Positions 6,975 through 17,448 of a DNA stretch of 64,000 bases are shown here, one piece after another (position 1 is the first letter of the stretch; the number at the start of each line of letters is the position of its first letter). A program made the position numbers and the translations under genes. The notes under the pieces are model-generated. The model ran no database searches and had not been told where the DNA came from. It saw nothing but the letters and a program-made list of their open reading frames with translations. The stretch spans positions 2,666,001 to 2,730,000 of the forward strand of contig NZ_JBEJGX010000003.1 in the NCBI RefSeq assembly GCF_040253635.1, written 5' to 3'. This DNA is from Streptomyces sp. Edi2. Lineage in GTDB: Bacteria > Actinomycetota > Actinomycetes > Streptomycetales > Streptomycetaceae.

Positions 6975-9707
6975 GTGGCTTCCGGATCCGATCGAAACCC
7001 GATCATCATTGGCGGCCTTCCCAGCCAGGTCCCGGACTTCGATCCCGAAGAAACCCAGGAGTGGCTCGACTCGCTCGACGCGGCCGTCGACGAGCGGGGC
7101 CGGGAACGTGCCCGCTACCTCATGCTCCGCCTGATCGAGCGCGCGCGCGAGAAGCGGGTGGCCGTGCCCGAGATGCGCAGCACGGACTACATCAACACCA
7201 TCGCGACCAAGAACGAGCCGTTCTTCCCCGGCAACGAGGAGATCGAGCGCAAGGTTCTGAACGCGACCCGGTGGAACGCCGCGGTCATGGTCTCGCGCGC
7301 CCAGCGTCCGGGCATCGGCGTCGGCGGGCACATCGCCACCTTCGCCTCCTCCGCCTCCCTCTACGACGTGGGCTTCAACCACTTCTTCCGGGGCAAGGAC
7401 GAGGGCGACGGCGGCGACCAGATCTTCTTCCAGGGCCATGCCTCGCCCGGTGTCTACGCCCGCGCCTTCCTCCTGGACCGCCTCTCCGAGGGCCAGCTCG
7501 ACGCCTTCCGGCAGGAGAAGTCCAAGGCCCCGAACGGCCTGTCCAGCTACCCCCACCCGCGGCTGATGCCGGACTTCTGGGAGTTCCCGACCGTCTCGAT
7601 GGGCCTCGGCCCGCTCGGTGCGATCTACCAGGCGCGGATGAACCGCTACATGGAGGCGCGCGGCATCGCCGACACCTCCAAGTCGCACGTCTGGGCCTAC
7701 CTCGGCGACGGCGAGATGGACGAGCCCGAGTCGCTGGGCCAGCTGTCCATCGCCGCCCGTGAGGGCCTGGACAACCTGACCTTCGTCGTCAACTGCAACC
7801 TGCAGCGCCTCGACGGCCCGGTCCGCGGCAACGGCAAGATCATGCAGGAGCTGGAGTCGCAGTTCCGCGGTGCCGGCTGGAACGTCATCAAGCTGGTGTG
7901 GGACCGCAGCTGGGACCCGCTGCTCGCGCAGGACCGCGACGGCATCCTGGTCAACAAGCTCAACAGCACGCCCGACGGTCAGTTCCAGACGTACGCCACC
8001 GAGACCGGCGCGTACATCCGCGAGCACTTCTTCGGCGACGACCAGCGGCTGCGCGCGATGGTCGAGAACATGACCGACGACCAGATCCTGCACCTGGGCC
8101 GCGGCGGTCACGACCACAAGAAGATCTACGCGGCGTATGCGGCGGCCAAGGCCCACAAGGGCCAGCCGACGGTGATCCTCGCGCAGACCGTCAAGGGCTG
8201 GACGCTCGGCCCGAACTTCGAGGGCCGCAACGCGACCCACCAGATGAAGAAGCTCACGGTCGCGGACCTCAAGGGCTTCCGTGACCGGCTGCACCTGCCG
8301 ATCCCGGACAAGGACCTGGAGGACGGCCTGCCGCCGTACTACCACCCAGGCCGCGACTCCGAAGAGATCCAGTACATGCACGACCGCCGCAAGGGTCTGG
8401 GCGGTTATGTGCCCACCCGTGTCGTGCGCGCCGAGCCGCTGAAGCTGCCGGACGACAAGGCGTACGCGGGTGCCAAGAAGGGCTCGGGGCAGCAGAAGAT
8501 CGCCACCACCATGGCGTTCGTCCGGGTCCTGAAGGACCTCATGCGGGACAAGGAGATCGGCAAGCGCTTCGTGCCGATCGCGCCCGACGAGTACCGCACC
8601 TTCGGTATGGACGCGTTCTTCCCGTCGGCCAAGATCTACAACCCGCTGGGCCAGCAGTACGAGTCGGTCGACCGCGAACTGCTCCTCGCGTACAAGGAGT
8701 CGCCGACCGGCCAGATGCTGCACGACGGCATCACCGAGGCGGGCTGCACGGCCTCGCTGATCGCGGCGGGCTCCGCCTATGCAACGCACGGCGAGCCGCT
8801 GATCCCGGTCTACGTCTTCTACTCGATGTTCGGTTTCCAGCGCACCGGCGACCAGTTCTGGCAGATGGCCGACCAGCTCGCGCGCGGCTTCGTGCTCGGC
8901 GCGACCGCCGGCCGGACGACGCTGACCGGTGAGGGTCTGCAGCACGCCGACGGCCACTCCCAGCTGCTGGCCTCGACCAACCCGGCCTGTGTCGCCTACG
9001 ACCCGGCCTACGGCTACGAGATCGCGCACATCGTCAAGGACGGTCTGCGGCGGATGTACGGCGAGAACGCCGAGGACATCTTCTACTACCTGACCGTCTA
9101 CAACGAGCCGATCCAGCACCCGGCGGAGCCGTCCGACGCCGACGTCGAGGGCATCCTCAAGGGTCTGCACCGCATCAAGGGCGGTGAGAAGGGCGAGCAC
9201 GCGGCCCAGATCCTCGCCTCGGGTGTCGCGGTGCCGTGGGCCGTCGAGGCCCAGCAGATCCTCGCGGACGACTGGAACGTCAAGGCCGATGTCTGGTCCG
9301 CGACCTCCTGGAACGAGCTGCGCCGCGACGCGGTGGAGATCGAGGAGCACAACCTTCTGCACCCCGAGGAGGAGCAGCGCGTCCCGTATGTGACGCAGAA
9401 GCTCCAGGGTGCCGAGGGTCCGACGGTCGCGGTCTCGGACTGGATGCGGGCGGTTCCCGACCAGATCGCGCGCTGGGTTCCCGGCACGTACCAGTCGCTG
9501 GGCGCCGACGGCTTCGGCTTCGCGGACACCCGTGGCGCGGCCCGTCGCTTCTTCCACATCGACCCGCAGTCCATCGTCCTGGGCGTGCTCACCGAGCTCG
9601 CCAAGGAGGGCAAGGTCGACCGGTCGCTGCTGAAGCAGGCGATCGACCGCTATCAGCTCCTGGACGTCACGGCCGCCGACGCGGGTGAGGCCGGCGGCGA
9701 CGCCTGA
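6975..9707 (+). CDS. aceE: Pyruvate dehydrogenase E1 component, homodimeric type
   Basis: 910 aa, the usual size of single-chain AceE. It decarboxylates pyruvate with thiamine diphosphate and passes the acetyl group to E2 lipoyl domains, feeding acetyl-CoA to the TCA cycle and fatty acid synthesis. The ThDP/Mg motif is seen at [10 protein letters not shown] with the following [14 protein letters not shown] loop; an early stretch [15 protein letters not shown] is also typical. The GTG at 6975 ([14 protein letters not shown]) has an AAGGAA site 4 nt upstream; in-frame codons back to 6657 are untranslated leader. Actinobacterial AceE works with a shared E2 encoded elsewhere. No E2/E3 genes are nearby. 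Confidence 0.96.
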   Translation: MASGSDRNPIIIGGLPSQVPDFDPEETQEWLDSLDAAVDERGRERARYLMLRLIERAREKRVAVPEMRSTDYINTIATKNEPFFPGNEEIERKVLNATRWNAAVMVSRAQRPGIGVGGHIATFASSASLYDVGFNHFFRGKDEGDGGDQIFFQGHASPGVYARAFLLDRLSEGQLDAFRQEKSKAPNGLSSYPHPRLMPDFWEFPTVSMGLGPLGAIYQARMNRYMEARGIADTSKSHVWAYLGDGEMDEPESLGQLSIAAREGLDNLTFVVNCNLQRLDGPVRGNGKIMQELESQFRGAGWNVIKLVWDRSWDPLLAQDRDGILVNKLNSTPDGQFQTYATETGAYIREHFFGDDQRLRAMVENMTDDQILHLGRGGHDHKKIYAAYAAAKAHKGQPTVILAQTVKGWTLGPNFEGRNATHQMKKLTVADLKGFRDRLHLPIPDKDLEDGLPPYYHPGRDSEEIQYMHDRRKGLGGYVPTRVVRAEPLKLPDDKAYAGAKKGSGQQKIATTMAFVRVLKDLMRDKEIGKRFVPIAPDEYRTFGMDAFFPSAKIYNPLGQQYESVDRELLLAYKESPTGQMLHDGITEAGCTASLIAAGSAYATHGEPLIPVYVFYSMFGFQRTGDQFWQMADQLARGFVLGATAGRTTLTGEGLQHADGHSQLLASTNPACVAYDPAYGYEIAHIVKDGLRRMYGENAEDIFYYLTVYNEPIQHPAEPSDADVEGILKGLHRIKGGEKGEHAAQILASGVAVPWAVEAQQILADDWNVKADVWSATSWNELRRDAVEIEEHNLLHPEEEQRVPYVTQKLQGAEGPTVAVSDWMRAVPDQIARWVPGTYQSLGADGFGFADTRGAARRFFHIDPQSIVLGVLTELAKEGKVDRSLLKQAIDRYQLLDVTAADAGEAGGDA

Positions 9708-9910
9708 CCCCTCCGCGGCAGCCTGCCGCATCCCCTTTGCCGCGCCCCTCGGCCAGCGTCCTTCGCCGGCCGGGGGGCGCGGTGGTGTGGGGTGGGGCAG
9801 TGTGCGGCGGGGCGGTGGGTGGTCGGGGACTGCGTGGTGGGGCGGTGCGTGGAGGGGCCGCATTCCGTGGGGTGCGGCCGGGCATACGCGGAGGCCCCCG
9901 GGCGGCCGGT

Positions 9911-10330
9911 TCAGCGCTCCCACACCTTGAACGCCCGTACCTGGTACGGGGACCGGGGCACCCAGCTGCCGCCGCCCGGGTAGGTGTCGTACTCGGCGGT
10001 CTCGGCGCATTCCTCGCTCTGGTAGGTGGTCACCGGCCGGCCGGTCCGGTTGGCGAGCGCGGCGGCACTCGTTCCCTTGGGCAGCGGGGTGCAGCTCTCG
10101 ATGTCGGTGTCGGACAGTTCGTACGTCCGCCGTGTGCCGCCGAAGTCCGCTTTCGGCCAGAGGCACAGCTGTCCTGCCGCGCACTGGCCCGAGGCGGCAC
10201 CGGCACGGCCGCCGGGGGCCGCGTGCGCAGCCGGGGTGCCGAGGGCCGGCGGGACGGCGAGGGCGGCGGTGAGCGCGGCGAGGCCGGTGAGGAACGCGGT
10301 GGTGTGGGGCGTACGCAGACGCAGACGCAT
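9911..10330 (-). CDS. Secreted peptidase-inhibitor family I36-like protein
   Basis: 139 aa with a clear Sec signal peptide: Arg-rich start MRLRLRTPHTT, hydrophobic core LAALTAALAV and an AHAAPG-like cleavage region near residue 38. The mature part carries four cysteines and a beta/gamma-crystallin-like pattern (CAAGQLCLWPKADFGG, then YELSDTDIESC) typical of the I36 Streptomyces metalloproteinase inhibitor family. It probably acts outside the cell as a protease inhibitor or calcium-binding crystallin-fold protein. The SD GGGAGAG is 6 nt before the ATG. It is convergent with aceE. Confidence 0.8.
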   Translation of the reverse strand: MRLRLRTPHTTAFLTGLAALTAALAVPPALGTPAAHAAPGGRAGAASGQCAAGQLCLWPKADFGGTRRTYELSDTDIESCTPLPKGTSAAALANRTGRPVTTYQSEECAETAEYDTYPGGGSWVPRSPYQVRAFKVWER

Positions 10331-10942
10331 AGGAATCTCTCCCCCGTGAAGTACGACGATGGCGGTCCGCCGGGGGCGGGTTGCCCGCGGCGGGTGCTGC
10401 GGTGTCGAGCTTCGCGAGGGCGGAGCGCGGTTGCCAAGGCCGTGGCGGCACGGCCACCCGGATCAGGGATGTGGACAAGCGAAACGGCCCGGCGTAGGGC
10501 GTCCGGTGCACGGCGTTGACGTGGGACGGACCGGCGGGGAGGGAGTGCGGAAACCGTTTGCCCCATGGCCTGCCGGGGGCCGGGAGGCACCCGAGGCCCC
10601 CGGAGGAGGCCGGTGCCCGGTTCGGTTCCCGCACCGGCTCATCAGGATGAGGGATGCGGTGCGGGGGCGGCCCTCCGGCAGGGGCCAACTCCTGCCGGTC
10701 GTACGGCGGGAGGTGCCGGTCACCGTCCGGAACGGCCGGTTGACGCCCGCCGTTGACACCGCCACGCAAACGGCGCGCGGCCGGACGAGGACGAACCTCG
10801 TGCCTGCCACGCGCCGGCGCCGGGCGTCAGGGCGTCAGATGCCCCTCTCGTCCCCGCGCTGCGGGTGGCCGGACAACGGGCGCCGGACGCCGGACGCCGG
10901 ACGCCGGACGCCGCCTAGGGTGGCCGTACGGCCGGAGCCCCG
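10331..10942. other. 612-bp intergenic region without a convincing gene
   Basis: No open frame here has family-like sequence. It contains a hairpin at 10573-10603 (9-bp arms CCGGGGGCC/GGCCCCCGG, 13-nt loop) that may terminate transcripts from the exporter gene, and four exact tandem copies of the heptamer GCCGGAC at 10882-10909, 33 bp beyond the exporter stop codon. The promoter of the I36-like gene must lie at the left end. Confidence 0.6.
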
Positions 10943-12544
10943 TCAGATGTGGCCGACCCCGGCGCCCGCCTCGGCGTTCGCGCCGCGCTTGGTGAAGACC
11001 GCGACGACGGCGGCAACGACCGCCACACCGCAGGCGACGGTGAAGGCCAGGCCCATGCCGGACACGAAGGTGTCGTGGGCGACGGAGGTGATCTTCTGGG
11101 CGAACTCCGGCGGGGTGCCCTTCGGGACGGGGGCGATGCCGGCCGAGACCGCGTCGGAGAGCTGGGACGCCTGCGCGGGCGGGGCGGGCGGGAGGCCGGC
11201 CGCCTTCCAGTTGCCCGGGAGTTCGTTGTCGACACGGGAGGCCATCACCGCGCCGAGCACGGCCGTGCCGAGGCTGCCGCCGACCTGCATCGCGGCCTGC
11301 TGGAGGCCGCCGGCGACACCGGAGAGCTCCAGCGGGGCGTTGCCGACGATGACCTCGGTGGCGCCGACCATGACGGGCGCGAGGCCGAGGCCGAGCAGTG
11401 CGAACCAGAGGGACATCGGGCCGGTGCTGCTGTGCGTGTCGAGGCCGGACATGCCGTACATGGCGACGGCGGTGAGGATCATGCCGCCGACCAGCGGGAT
11501 GCGCGGGCCGAGCTTGGTGATCAAAGCGCCGGCGAGCGGCGAGCCGACGATCATCATGCCCGTGAGCGGGAGGAGGTGCAGACCGCTGTCCACGGGGGTC
11601 ATGCCGTGGACGTTCTGCAGATAGAACGTCACGAAGAACAGGCCGCCCATGAAGGCGAAGGCCATCAGCACCATCAGGACCGTGCCGGCGGTCAGCGGCA
11701 GCGAGCGGAACATCCGCAGCGGGACGAGCGGTTCGCGGACCTTGGTCTCCAGGACGGCGAACAGCGCGAAGAGGACCACCGAGGCGATCAGGAAGCCCAG
11801 GGTCTTCATGTCGCCCCAGCCCCATTCCGACGCCTTGATCAGCGGCCAGATGAGGCAGAACATCGCTCCGGAGAGCAGCGCGATGCCCGGGATGTCGAAC
11901 GAACGAGGGGCGTTCTCCGCACGGTGGTCCTTGAGGATCACCAGGCCGAGGACCAGCGCCAGCACACCCACCGGGACGTTGATGAAGAACACGGACTGCC
12001 AGTTGACGTGCTCGACCAGCAGTCCGCCGACTATCGGCCCGCCGGCGGTGGAGGCGCCGATGACCATGCCCCAGATGCCGATCGCCATGTTGAGCTTCTC
12101 GGCCGGGAAGGTGCTGCGCAGCAGTCCCAGCGCGGCGGGCATCAGCAGCGCGCCGAACAGGCCCTGCAGGACGCGGAAGGTGATGACCAGCGCGACCTCG
12201 TGGGAGAACCCGATGGCGCCGGAGGCGGCGGCGAAGCCGAGGATGCCGACGAGGAAGGTCTGGCGGTGGCCGAAGCGGTCGCCGAGCTTGCCGGCCGTGA
12301 TCAGCGCGACGGCCAGCGCGAGCATGTAGCCGTTGGTGATCCACTGCACGTCGGCGAGCGACGCACCGAGGTCTGCCTTGATGGCCGGGTTGGCGATGGC
12401 GACGATCGTGCCGTCCAGGGCGACCATCATGACGCCGATCGCGACGGAGAAGAGGGTCAGCCACGGATGGCCGCGCAGCCCCTTCGAGGGCTCTGGTGCG
12501 GGAAGGTCCGGCGCTGCGACGGCAACCGGGGTCTGAGAACTCAT
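10943..12544 (-). CDS. DHA2-family (14-TM) MFS drug exporter
   Basis: 533 aa, the usual length of EmrB/QacA proton antiporters. Visible signatures are the DHA2 motif in TM1 (LDGTIVAIANPAIKADLG), motif A after TM2 (GKLGDRFGHRQ) and antiporter motif C in TM5 (GASTAGGPIVGG). It probably expels hydrophobic toxic compounds or antibiotics across the cytoplasmic membrane. It is divergent from a TetR gene, the classic arrangement of a repressed exporter, with a dyad in the 115-bp gap overlapping its predicted promoter. Substrate cannot be inferred. Confidence 0.93.
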   Translation of the reverse strand: MSSQTPVAVAAPDLPAPEPSKGLRGHPWLTLFSVAIGVMMVALDGTIVAIANPAIKADLGASLADVQWITNGYMLALAVALITAGKLGDRFGHRQTFLVGILGFAAASGAIGFSHEVALVITFRVLQGLFGALLMPAALGLLRSTFPAEKLNMAIGIWGMVIGASTAGGPIVGGLLVEHVNWQSVFFINVPVGVLALVLGLVILKDHRAENAPRSFDIPGIALLSGAMFCLIWPLIKASEWGWGDMKTLGFLIASVVLFALFAVLETKVREPLVPLRMFRSLPLTAGTVLMVLMAFAFMGGLFFVTFYLQNVHGMTPVDSGLHLLPLTGMMIVGSPLAGALITKLGPRIPLVGGMILTAVAMYGMSGLDTHSSTGPMSLWFALLGLGLAPVMVGATEVIVGNAPLELSGVAGGLQQAAMQVGGSLGTAVLGAVMASRVDNELPGNWKAAGLPPAPPAQASQLSDAVSAGIAPVPKGTPPEFAQKITSVAHDTFVSGMGLAFTVACGVAVVAAVVAVFTKRGANAEAGAGVGHI

Positions 12545-12557
12545 ACAACGAGGCTAA

Positions 12558-12606
12558 TGTCAGCCACTGACAGTTGACAAAGGAAATCATGAGTCGGTAA
12601 CTGTCA
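12558..12606. promoter_or_regulatory. Shared operator/promoter of the exporter-TetR pair
   Basis: TGTCAG-CCA-CTGACA (12558-12572) is a perfect dyad. On the minus strand TTGTCA (12575-12580) and TTAGCC lie 17 bp apart, placing the dyad inside the spacer of the exporter promoter. On the plus strand TTGACA at 12574-12579 is followed 18 bp later by TAACTG. A further CTGTCA half-site lies at 12601-12606. Binding by the adjacent TetR regulator is inferred. Confidence 0.55.
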
Positions 12607-12659
12607 TTCCGCTCACAGGTAACCTGAGCAGCGCGAACACCACGGAAAGGCGGCTCAGG

Positions 12660-13313
12660 ATGGCGACCCCGACGCCGCATACGGCACCCACGGGCCTGCG
12701 GGAACGCAAGAAGCAGCGCACCCGCGACGCGCTGATCCGCGCGGCACTCGAACTCTTCACGGAACAGGGGTACGAGGCGACGACGATCGACGAGATCGCG
12801 GAGGCGGTGGACGTCTCCCAACGCACGTACTTCCGCTACTTCGCCAACAAGGAGGACGTCGCCTTCGCCGTCCAGGAGATGGTCGAGGCCCGCTTCCTCG
12901 CCGAGCTGAGCGCACGGCCCGCGACCGAGGCGCCGCTCACCGCCCTGCGCACCGCCGTGATGGTGGCCTGGGACGACATCGGCAGCGCCATCGAGTCGGT
13001 GATCCCGGTGGAGCTGTACATGCGCTCGTTCCGGATGATCGAGTCGACGCCCGCACTGGTCGCCGCCCATCTGCGGCGCTCCTCCGAACTGGAGGAGCAG
13101 ATCGCCGGGTTGATCGCCCGGCGCGAGGGGCTGGACGTGGACGCGGATCCGCGGCCGCGGGTGCTGGTCGCCGCGTTCAGCGGGGTGATGCGGGTGGCCG
13201 GCAAGGTGTGGGGCGAGGGGCAGGACTGCAGCGTGGCGTCCATCCGTGAGATCACCCAGTCCTACCTGGACCACATCGGGTCGGCGATGGAGGGCGACTG
13301 GCGGGCGCGGTGA
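12660..13313 (+). CDS. TetR-family transcriptional regulator of the adjacent exporter
   Basis: 217 aa. The N-terminal helix-turn-helix is clear: LIRAALELFTEQGYEATTIDEIAE followed, after the turn, by VSQRTYFRYFANKEDV (about residues 20-65). The C-terminal part is the variable ligand-binding/dimerisation domain. The gene is divergent from a DHA2 exporter and the gap holds a dyad, so it most likely represses the exporter and itself until a drug-like ligand binds. The SD before the ATG is poor (GGAAAGG at 18 nt). Confidence 0.9.
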   Translation: MATPTPHTAPTGLRERKKQRTRDALIRAALELFTEQGYEATTIDEIAEAVDVSQRTYFRYFANKEDVAFAVQEMVEARFLAELSARPATEAPLTALRTAVMVAWDDIGSAIESVIPVELYMRSFRMIESTPALVAAHLRRSSELEEQIAGLIARREGLDVDADPRPRVLVAAFSGVMRVAGKVWGEGQDCSVASIREITQSYLDHIGSAMEGDWRAR

Positions 13314-13572
13314 GGGGAGGGGAGGGCCCGCGGCTGCCCCTGACCGCCCCCGGCCGCCCCCGGCCGCCCCCGGCCGCCCGGCATACGTTACTCCCCGTAG
13401 CCGAAATGCACCTTTCCGCGATCACTTCGGACGCCCCATGAGACCGCGCCTGCACGGCTGAGCACGGAAAACGAACGACAAGTGTCCGGTTTGGTCGAAA
13501 TACCCACCGTGAAACGTGATCTCACTCACGGTCACAGCAAGCACCCTTCCGTGTCTCCTAGGGTGGCACGCG

Positions 13573-14787
13573 GTGACTTCCTTCCCGGGCCTCGGCCCCT
13601 CCTCCAGCCTTCTGCAGTCCTCCGCCTTGCGTGCCGCGCTCGCCCTGGCGGTGGTGTTCGTGATGCTCGCCCTCACCGGCTGGACGGCCGTCAGAGGTAC
13701 CAAGGAAGACGCCCATCCGCTGGCCACCGCCAAAACGGCCTGGCAGCACGCCACCTTCCACGGCCGCCCGCTGCCCGGCCCCGACGGTTCGCCGGCCGCG
13801 CTCCGGGGCTTCTTCGCCAAGCTCACCGGTACCGAGAAGCAGCAGCTCGCCGACCGCTATCCGCTGGTCGTGGGCAATATGAACGGCGCCCCCGTGCCGC
13901 TGCGTTACCGCGCGAACCGGATGGCCATCGACGATGCCCGCCGCATCGAGAAACAGCGGATGGGCGACCACCGGCTCACCCCTGTCGGCCGCCAGGAGGC
14001 GGGCCGGCTGATGCACCGCTTCGAGTCGATGATGAGCCCCGCCCGGCAGATCCTGGCCTTCGATCCGGCCGGCGACGGCCGGGCCGCCGAGGTCTTCGGC
14101 AACCTCCCGGCGGCGCAACGGGTCTCGGTCGTGGTGCCCGGGGTGGACACCAACCTGTCGACCTTCGAGCGCACCGCGCGGGCGAACACCGCCCCCGTCG
14201 GCATGGCGCGGTCCCTCTACGGCGCGGAGCGCGAAGCCCGGCCGAGTACCCGTACCGCCGTGATCGCCTGGGCCGACTACACCTCGCCGGGCGGGATGGG
14301 CGTCGAGGCCGCCACCGGGAAGCTCGCCGCGGACGGCGCGGTCCGGCTGCGCGCCCTGGTGGACGCGCTGCCCTCCTCCGACGCGGTCTCGCTGTTCTGC
14401 CACAGCTACGGGTCCGTGGTGTGCGGCGTCGCGGCCCGTGACCTGCCGTCCAACGTCGAGGACATCGCGGTGGCCGGCAGCCCCGGTATGCGGGCCGGCA
14501 ACCTCTCCGGGCTGGGCACCCACGCCCGCGTCTGGGCCATGCGGGACGCCGACGACTGGATCCAGGACGTGCCCAACCTGGAGGTCGGCGGACTCGGCCA
14601 CGGCGCCGACCCCGTCGATCCGTCCTTCGGCTCACGGGTCCTGTCGGCCGACGGCGCGGTCGGCCACGCCGGCTACTTCGCACCCGGCACCCGCAGCCTG
14701 CGCAACTTCGCCCTGGTCGGGGTGGGCGCGACCAGCACCGTCTCCTGCGCCACCGATGACCCGCACTGCAGTTCGGGTCTGACCTGA
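13573..14787 (+). CDS. Membrane-anchored alpha/beta hydrolase (DUF1023-like), copy 1
   Basis: 404 aa from the GTG at 13573. A hydrophobic segment at residues 17-37 (ALALAVVFVMLAL) acts as a signal anchor, so the enzyme is extracytoplasmic. The C-terminal half is an alpha/beta hydrolase of the DUF1023 type: nucleophile Ser278 in CHSYGSVVCG, later a likely acid in WAMRDADDWI and His in GHAGYF. It is paralogous to the gene at 18302-19468, sharing the VVGNMNG/TVGNLDG, ILAFDP and CHSYGSVVCG blocks. Substrate is unknown. A frame open back to 13516 would add a non-signal leader; an AGGGTGG site supports the GTG. Confidence 0.85.
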   Translation: MTSFPGLGPSSSLLQSSALRAALALAVVFVMLALTGWTAVRGTKEDAHPLATAKTAWQHATFHGRPLPGPDGSPAALRGFFAKLTGTEKQQLADRYPLVVGNMNGAPVPLRYRANRMAIDDARRIEKQRMGDHRLTPVGRQEAGRLMHRFESMMSPARQILAFDPAGDGRAAEVFGNLPAAQRVSVVVPGVDTNLSTFERTARANTAPVGMARSLYGAEREARPSTRTAVIAWADYTSPGGMGVEAATGKLAADGAVRLRALVDALPSSDAVSLFCHSYGSVVCGVAARDLPSNVEDIAVAGSPGMRAGNLSGLGTHARVWAMRDADDWIQDVPNLEVGGLGHGADPVDPSFGSRVLSADGAVGHAGYFAPGTRSLRNFALVGVGATSTVSCATDDPHCSSGLT

Positions 14788-14993
14788 GGGCCGTCGGCCC
14801 GTACCACTGGCTCCGCGGGCACGGCCCGGCGCCCGGGGACGGGCCGTGCCCGCGGGAACCGCACCCCGCGCCGGGGACGTCCACCAGACAGGGAACGCAG
14901 CGGGTGGTCGGAGTGACGCGCGTAGCTTCGGCAGACGCCCCGAGCTGTCCGGAAGGGGGACGGGCGGGCAACCGCCCGCATACGATGAGCCAC

Positions 14994-15872
14994 ATGGGTG
15001 ATGTGCTGGCCGGTTTTCATGCCGTCTGGGAGTTCGACACGGACTCCGTACTCATCCGCTTCGAACGGGGGATCCGCAGGCCGAAGCTGTTCCAGGCGCT
15101 CGGCGAGCGGCGCATTCCGTACGAGGCGCTGAGCTCCGTCGAGGTGACCGGAGGCAGACGCGGCACGGTGGTGCTGCATGCCGTGCCCCGGACCGGCGCC
15201 GACCCCTTGATGGAGGCGGCGGACGGACAGCTCAAGGAGGACGCCGATCCGTACCGGCTGGTGCTGCCGGCCGAGCGCGAGACGCTGGCCGAGTACTACG
15301 CCGACGAGCTGCGCACGGTGCTCGGCCCCGATGCCAAGGAACCCGCCGACCGCCACCTGGTGGCCGCGCCGGAGCCCCCGCTGCACTTCAAGGCGTACGA
15401 CGGCAAGGCGTCCTTCGACGGCCGTTCGGTCGCCTTCCGGTGGTTCTGGACGGGTGCCTCCTCCGCGAAGTGGAAGTGCGGCGACCAGAGCTTCCCGGTC
15501 GGCGAACTGGCCGGGGTCGAGTGGCGGTCGCCGGAGATCCTCAACGGCTATCTGCGTCTGCTGGAGCGCGGTGCCCGTGAGCCGGGGACGGGCGAGGCGG
15601 ACCAGGATCCGGCCGCGGTGGTGTTCGGGCTGGGGTACGGCCCCGTCCATGAGTCGCTGCCGTTCGCGGCCGCGGTGCTGCAGGCCGTACGCGCCGCCGA
15701 GCCGTCGCAGGAGACGCCGGAGAGCGAACCGCGCCGCCGCACCGGGGACGCGCGCCGGGACCCCGCCGATATCGCGGACCGGATTCGGCACCTCGGCGAG
15801 CTCCATGAGGCCGGCCTGCTGACCGACGACGAGTTCAGCACGAAGAAGGCCGAGCTGCTGGCGGAGCTCTAG
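14994..15872 (+). CDS. DUF4429 protein with C-terminal SHOCT motif
   Basis: 292 aa. Two DUF4429 modules are seen (about residues 5-110, beginning WEFDTDSVLIRFERG, and 125-230, beginning LHFKAYDGKASFDG), followed by a short SHOCT-type helix pair at the end (IRHLGELHEAGLLTDDEFSTKKAELL). Such proteins are widespread in Streptomyces, cytoplasmic and uncharacterised. TACGAT at 14981-14986 lies 7 nt before the ATG and no SD is present, so a leaderless mRNA is likely; an ATG at 14985 is the alternative. It lies between the hydrolase and the two-component pair on the same strand. Confidence 0.85.
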   Translation: MGDVLAGFHAVWEFDTDSVLIRFERGIRRPKLFQALGERRIPYEALSSVEVTGGRRGTVVLHAVPRTGADPLMEAADGQLKEDADPYRLVLPAERETLAEYYADELRTVLGPDAKEPADRHLVAAPEPPLHFKAYDGKASFDGRSVAFRWFWTGASSAKWKCGDQSFPVGELAGVEWRSPEILNGYLRLLERGAREPGTGEADQDPAAVVFGLGYGPVHESLPFAAAVLQAVRAAEPSQETPESEPRRRTGDARRDPADIADRIRHLGELHEAGLLTDDEFSTKKAELLAEL

Positions 15873-16044
15873 GGGGTTTCTCCCCCTAGAGACTCCGGGG
15901 CGGCCCGGGGACTTCGAGGGTTCCAGGGGGCTCCGGGTGCTCTTGGGACTCGTGCGGGCCGGGGTCTCATACCGTGGTAGGGGGTGGAAGTCCGGCCCCT
16001 GGTATGACGTCACGGCCGCGGTGCTCCGCTTGGATGGAGTCGCG

Positions 16045-17448
16045 ATGACCGGACCCTCTTCCCACCCCGCACCCGAACCGGCCCGGCGGCGGGTGGTGCG
16101 CGCCGCACGACAGGCGCCGCACCTCCTCGCCGTCGAGCTCGGTACGCCGACCGGACCCGGCACCCCGCTGTTCGGCAACGTCCGGAGCGTCTGGCTGCGC
16201 CGGCTGCCGTATCTGGTCGCGTTCCTGTTCGCGGTGTCCCTGCTGCCGACGACCATCATCCTCCTCAGCCATGACTACGGCCTGGACGGCGGACTGTCCG
16301 GCGCGCTGGCCACCGCGCAGGTCGCGCCGCTGCTGCTCGCGGTGACCCGGCCGCTGCAGGCCTGGTGGGTGATCTTCACGGCGGACGTGGTCTGCGCCCT
16401 GGCGCTCACCGGCGCGGACGGTGTCGCGGGCCGCTCCTGGCCCTGGCCGCCCACGGCGATCGTCGGCTATCTCGCGCTGATGGTGGCGCTGTCGCTGCGC
16501 GAGCGCGGCCGCACCCTGATCGCCGTCTGGCTGACGACCGGTGTGGCGGGCATCCTCTCCGAGGCGGTCACCCCGGCGAGCCCGGTCACCCCGGACACCC
16601 CCGACCGGATCAACAGCACCTGGGTGCTGCTGTTCGTGCTGACCGGAGTGGTGCTGATGATGGGCGCCACGCTGCGGGAACGCGGTGACGCCCGGCGGAA
16701 GCTGATCGAGCAGGAGACCATCAGCGAGGCCGAGCGGGCCCGTCGGACGCTGCTGGAGGAGCGCACCCGTATCGCCCGCGAGCTGCACGATGTCGTCGCC
16801 CACCACATGTCCGTGATCACGGTCCAGGCCGACAGCGCCCCGTACCGCATCAGCGGGATTCCCCGGGAGGCGCAGGAGGAGTTCGGCTCGATCGCGGCGA
16901 CCGCACGGGAGTCGCTGGCGGAGATGCGCCGGCTGCTCGGGGTGCTGCGCAGCGAGGAGGCGGAGCGGTACGGCGGCCCGGAGAAGACCCCGCAGCCCGG
17001 TATCGGCATGCTGCCGAAGCTGGTCGAGGGGACCGTACGGGCGGGTGTGCCGGTGGAGTTGTCGCTGCCCGGGGACCGGGGGCCGCTCGAACCGGCGGTG
17101 GATCTGTCGGCCTACCGCATCGTGCAGGAGGCGCTGGCCAATGTCGTGCGGCATGCCCCGGGCGCCCGGACCCGGGTGTCGGTGACGACGGCGGCGGACG
17201 GCTCCGGGCTGACCGTCCTCGTCGTCAACTCCCCGCCGCCCGCGCCGTCCACGCCCTCCGCACCGCTGGAGACCAACGGCACCGGCCACGGCCTCGTCGG
17301 CATGCGGGAGCGGGTGCGGCTGGTGGGCGGTTCGCTCGACACCGGGCCGCTGCCCGACGGCGGGTTCCGGGTGGCCGCGCAGCTCCCCCTTTCGCCGCCG
17401 CCCGCCCCGGCGGCACCCCTTTCACCGAAGGATTCCGGCTCCATATGA
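16045..17448 (+). CDS. NarL-type sensor histidine kinase
   Basis: 467 aa. Residues 50-210 contain about five transmembrane helices. The HisKA_3 dimerisation box follows with phospho-accepting His248 in ARELHDVVAHH, then a HATPase domain with YRIVQEALANVVRHA (N-box) and GHGLVGMRERV (G-box). This is the short membrane-bound kinase type that partners with LuxR-type regulators. GGAG lies 5 nt before the ATG at 16045. The stop overlaps the regulator start by 4 bp (ATGA), so the two are translationally coupled. The signal is unknown; flanking extracytoplasmic hydrolases suggest an envelope-related stimulus. Confidence 0.93.
   Translation: MTGPSSHPAPEPARRRVVRAARQAPHLLAVELGTPTGPGTPLFGNVRSVWLRRLPYLVAFLFAVSLLPTTIILLSHDYGLDGGLSGALATAQVAPLLLAVTRPLQAWWVIFTADVVCALALTGADGVAGRSWPWPPTAIVGYLALMVALSLRERGRTLIAVWLTTGVAGILSEAVTPASPVTPDTPDRINSTWVLLFVLTGVVLMMGATLRERGDARRKLIEQETISEAERARRTLLEERTRIARELHDVVAHHMSVITVQADSAPYRISGIPREAQEEFGSIAATARESLAEMRRLLGVLRSEEAERYGGPEKTPQPGIGMLPKLVEGTVRAGVPVELSLPGDRGPLEPAVDLSAYRIVQEALANVVRHAPGARTRVSVTTAADGSGLTVLVVNSPPPAPSTPSAPLETNGTGHGLVGMRERVRLVGGSLDTGPLPDGGFRVAAQLPLSPPPAPAAPLSPKDSGSI

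Noticed and set aside
6933..10769. 1278-codon minus-strand open frame opposite aceE
   Set aside because: It is antisense to a well-recognised gene; high GC leaves the opposite frame free of stops. Its sequence is low-complexity Val/Asp/Arg/Gly with no domain.
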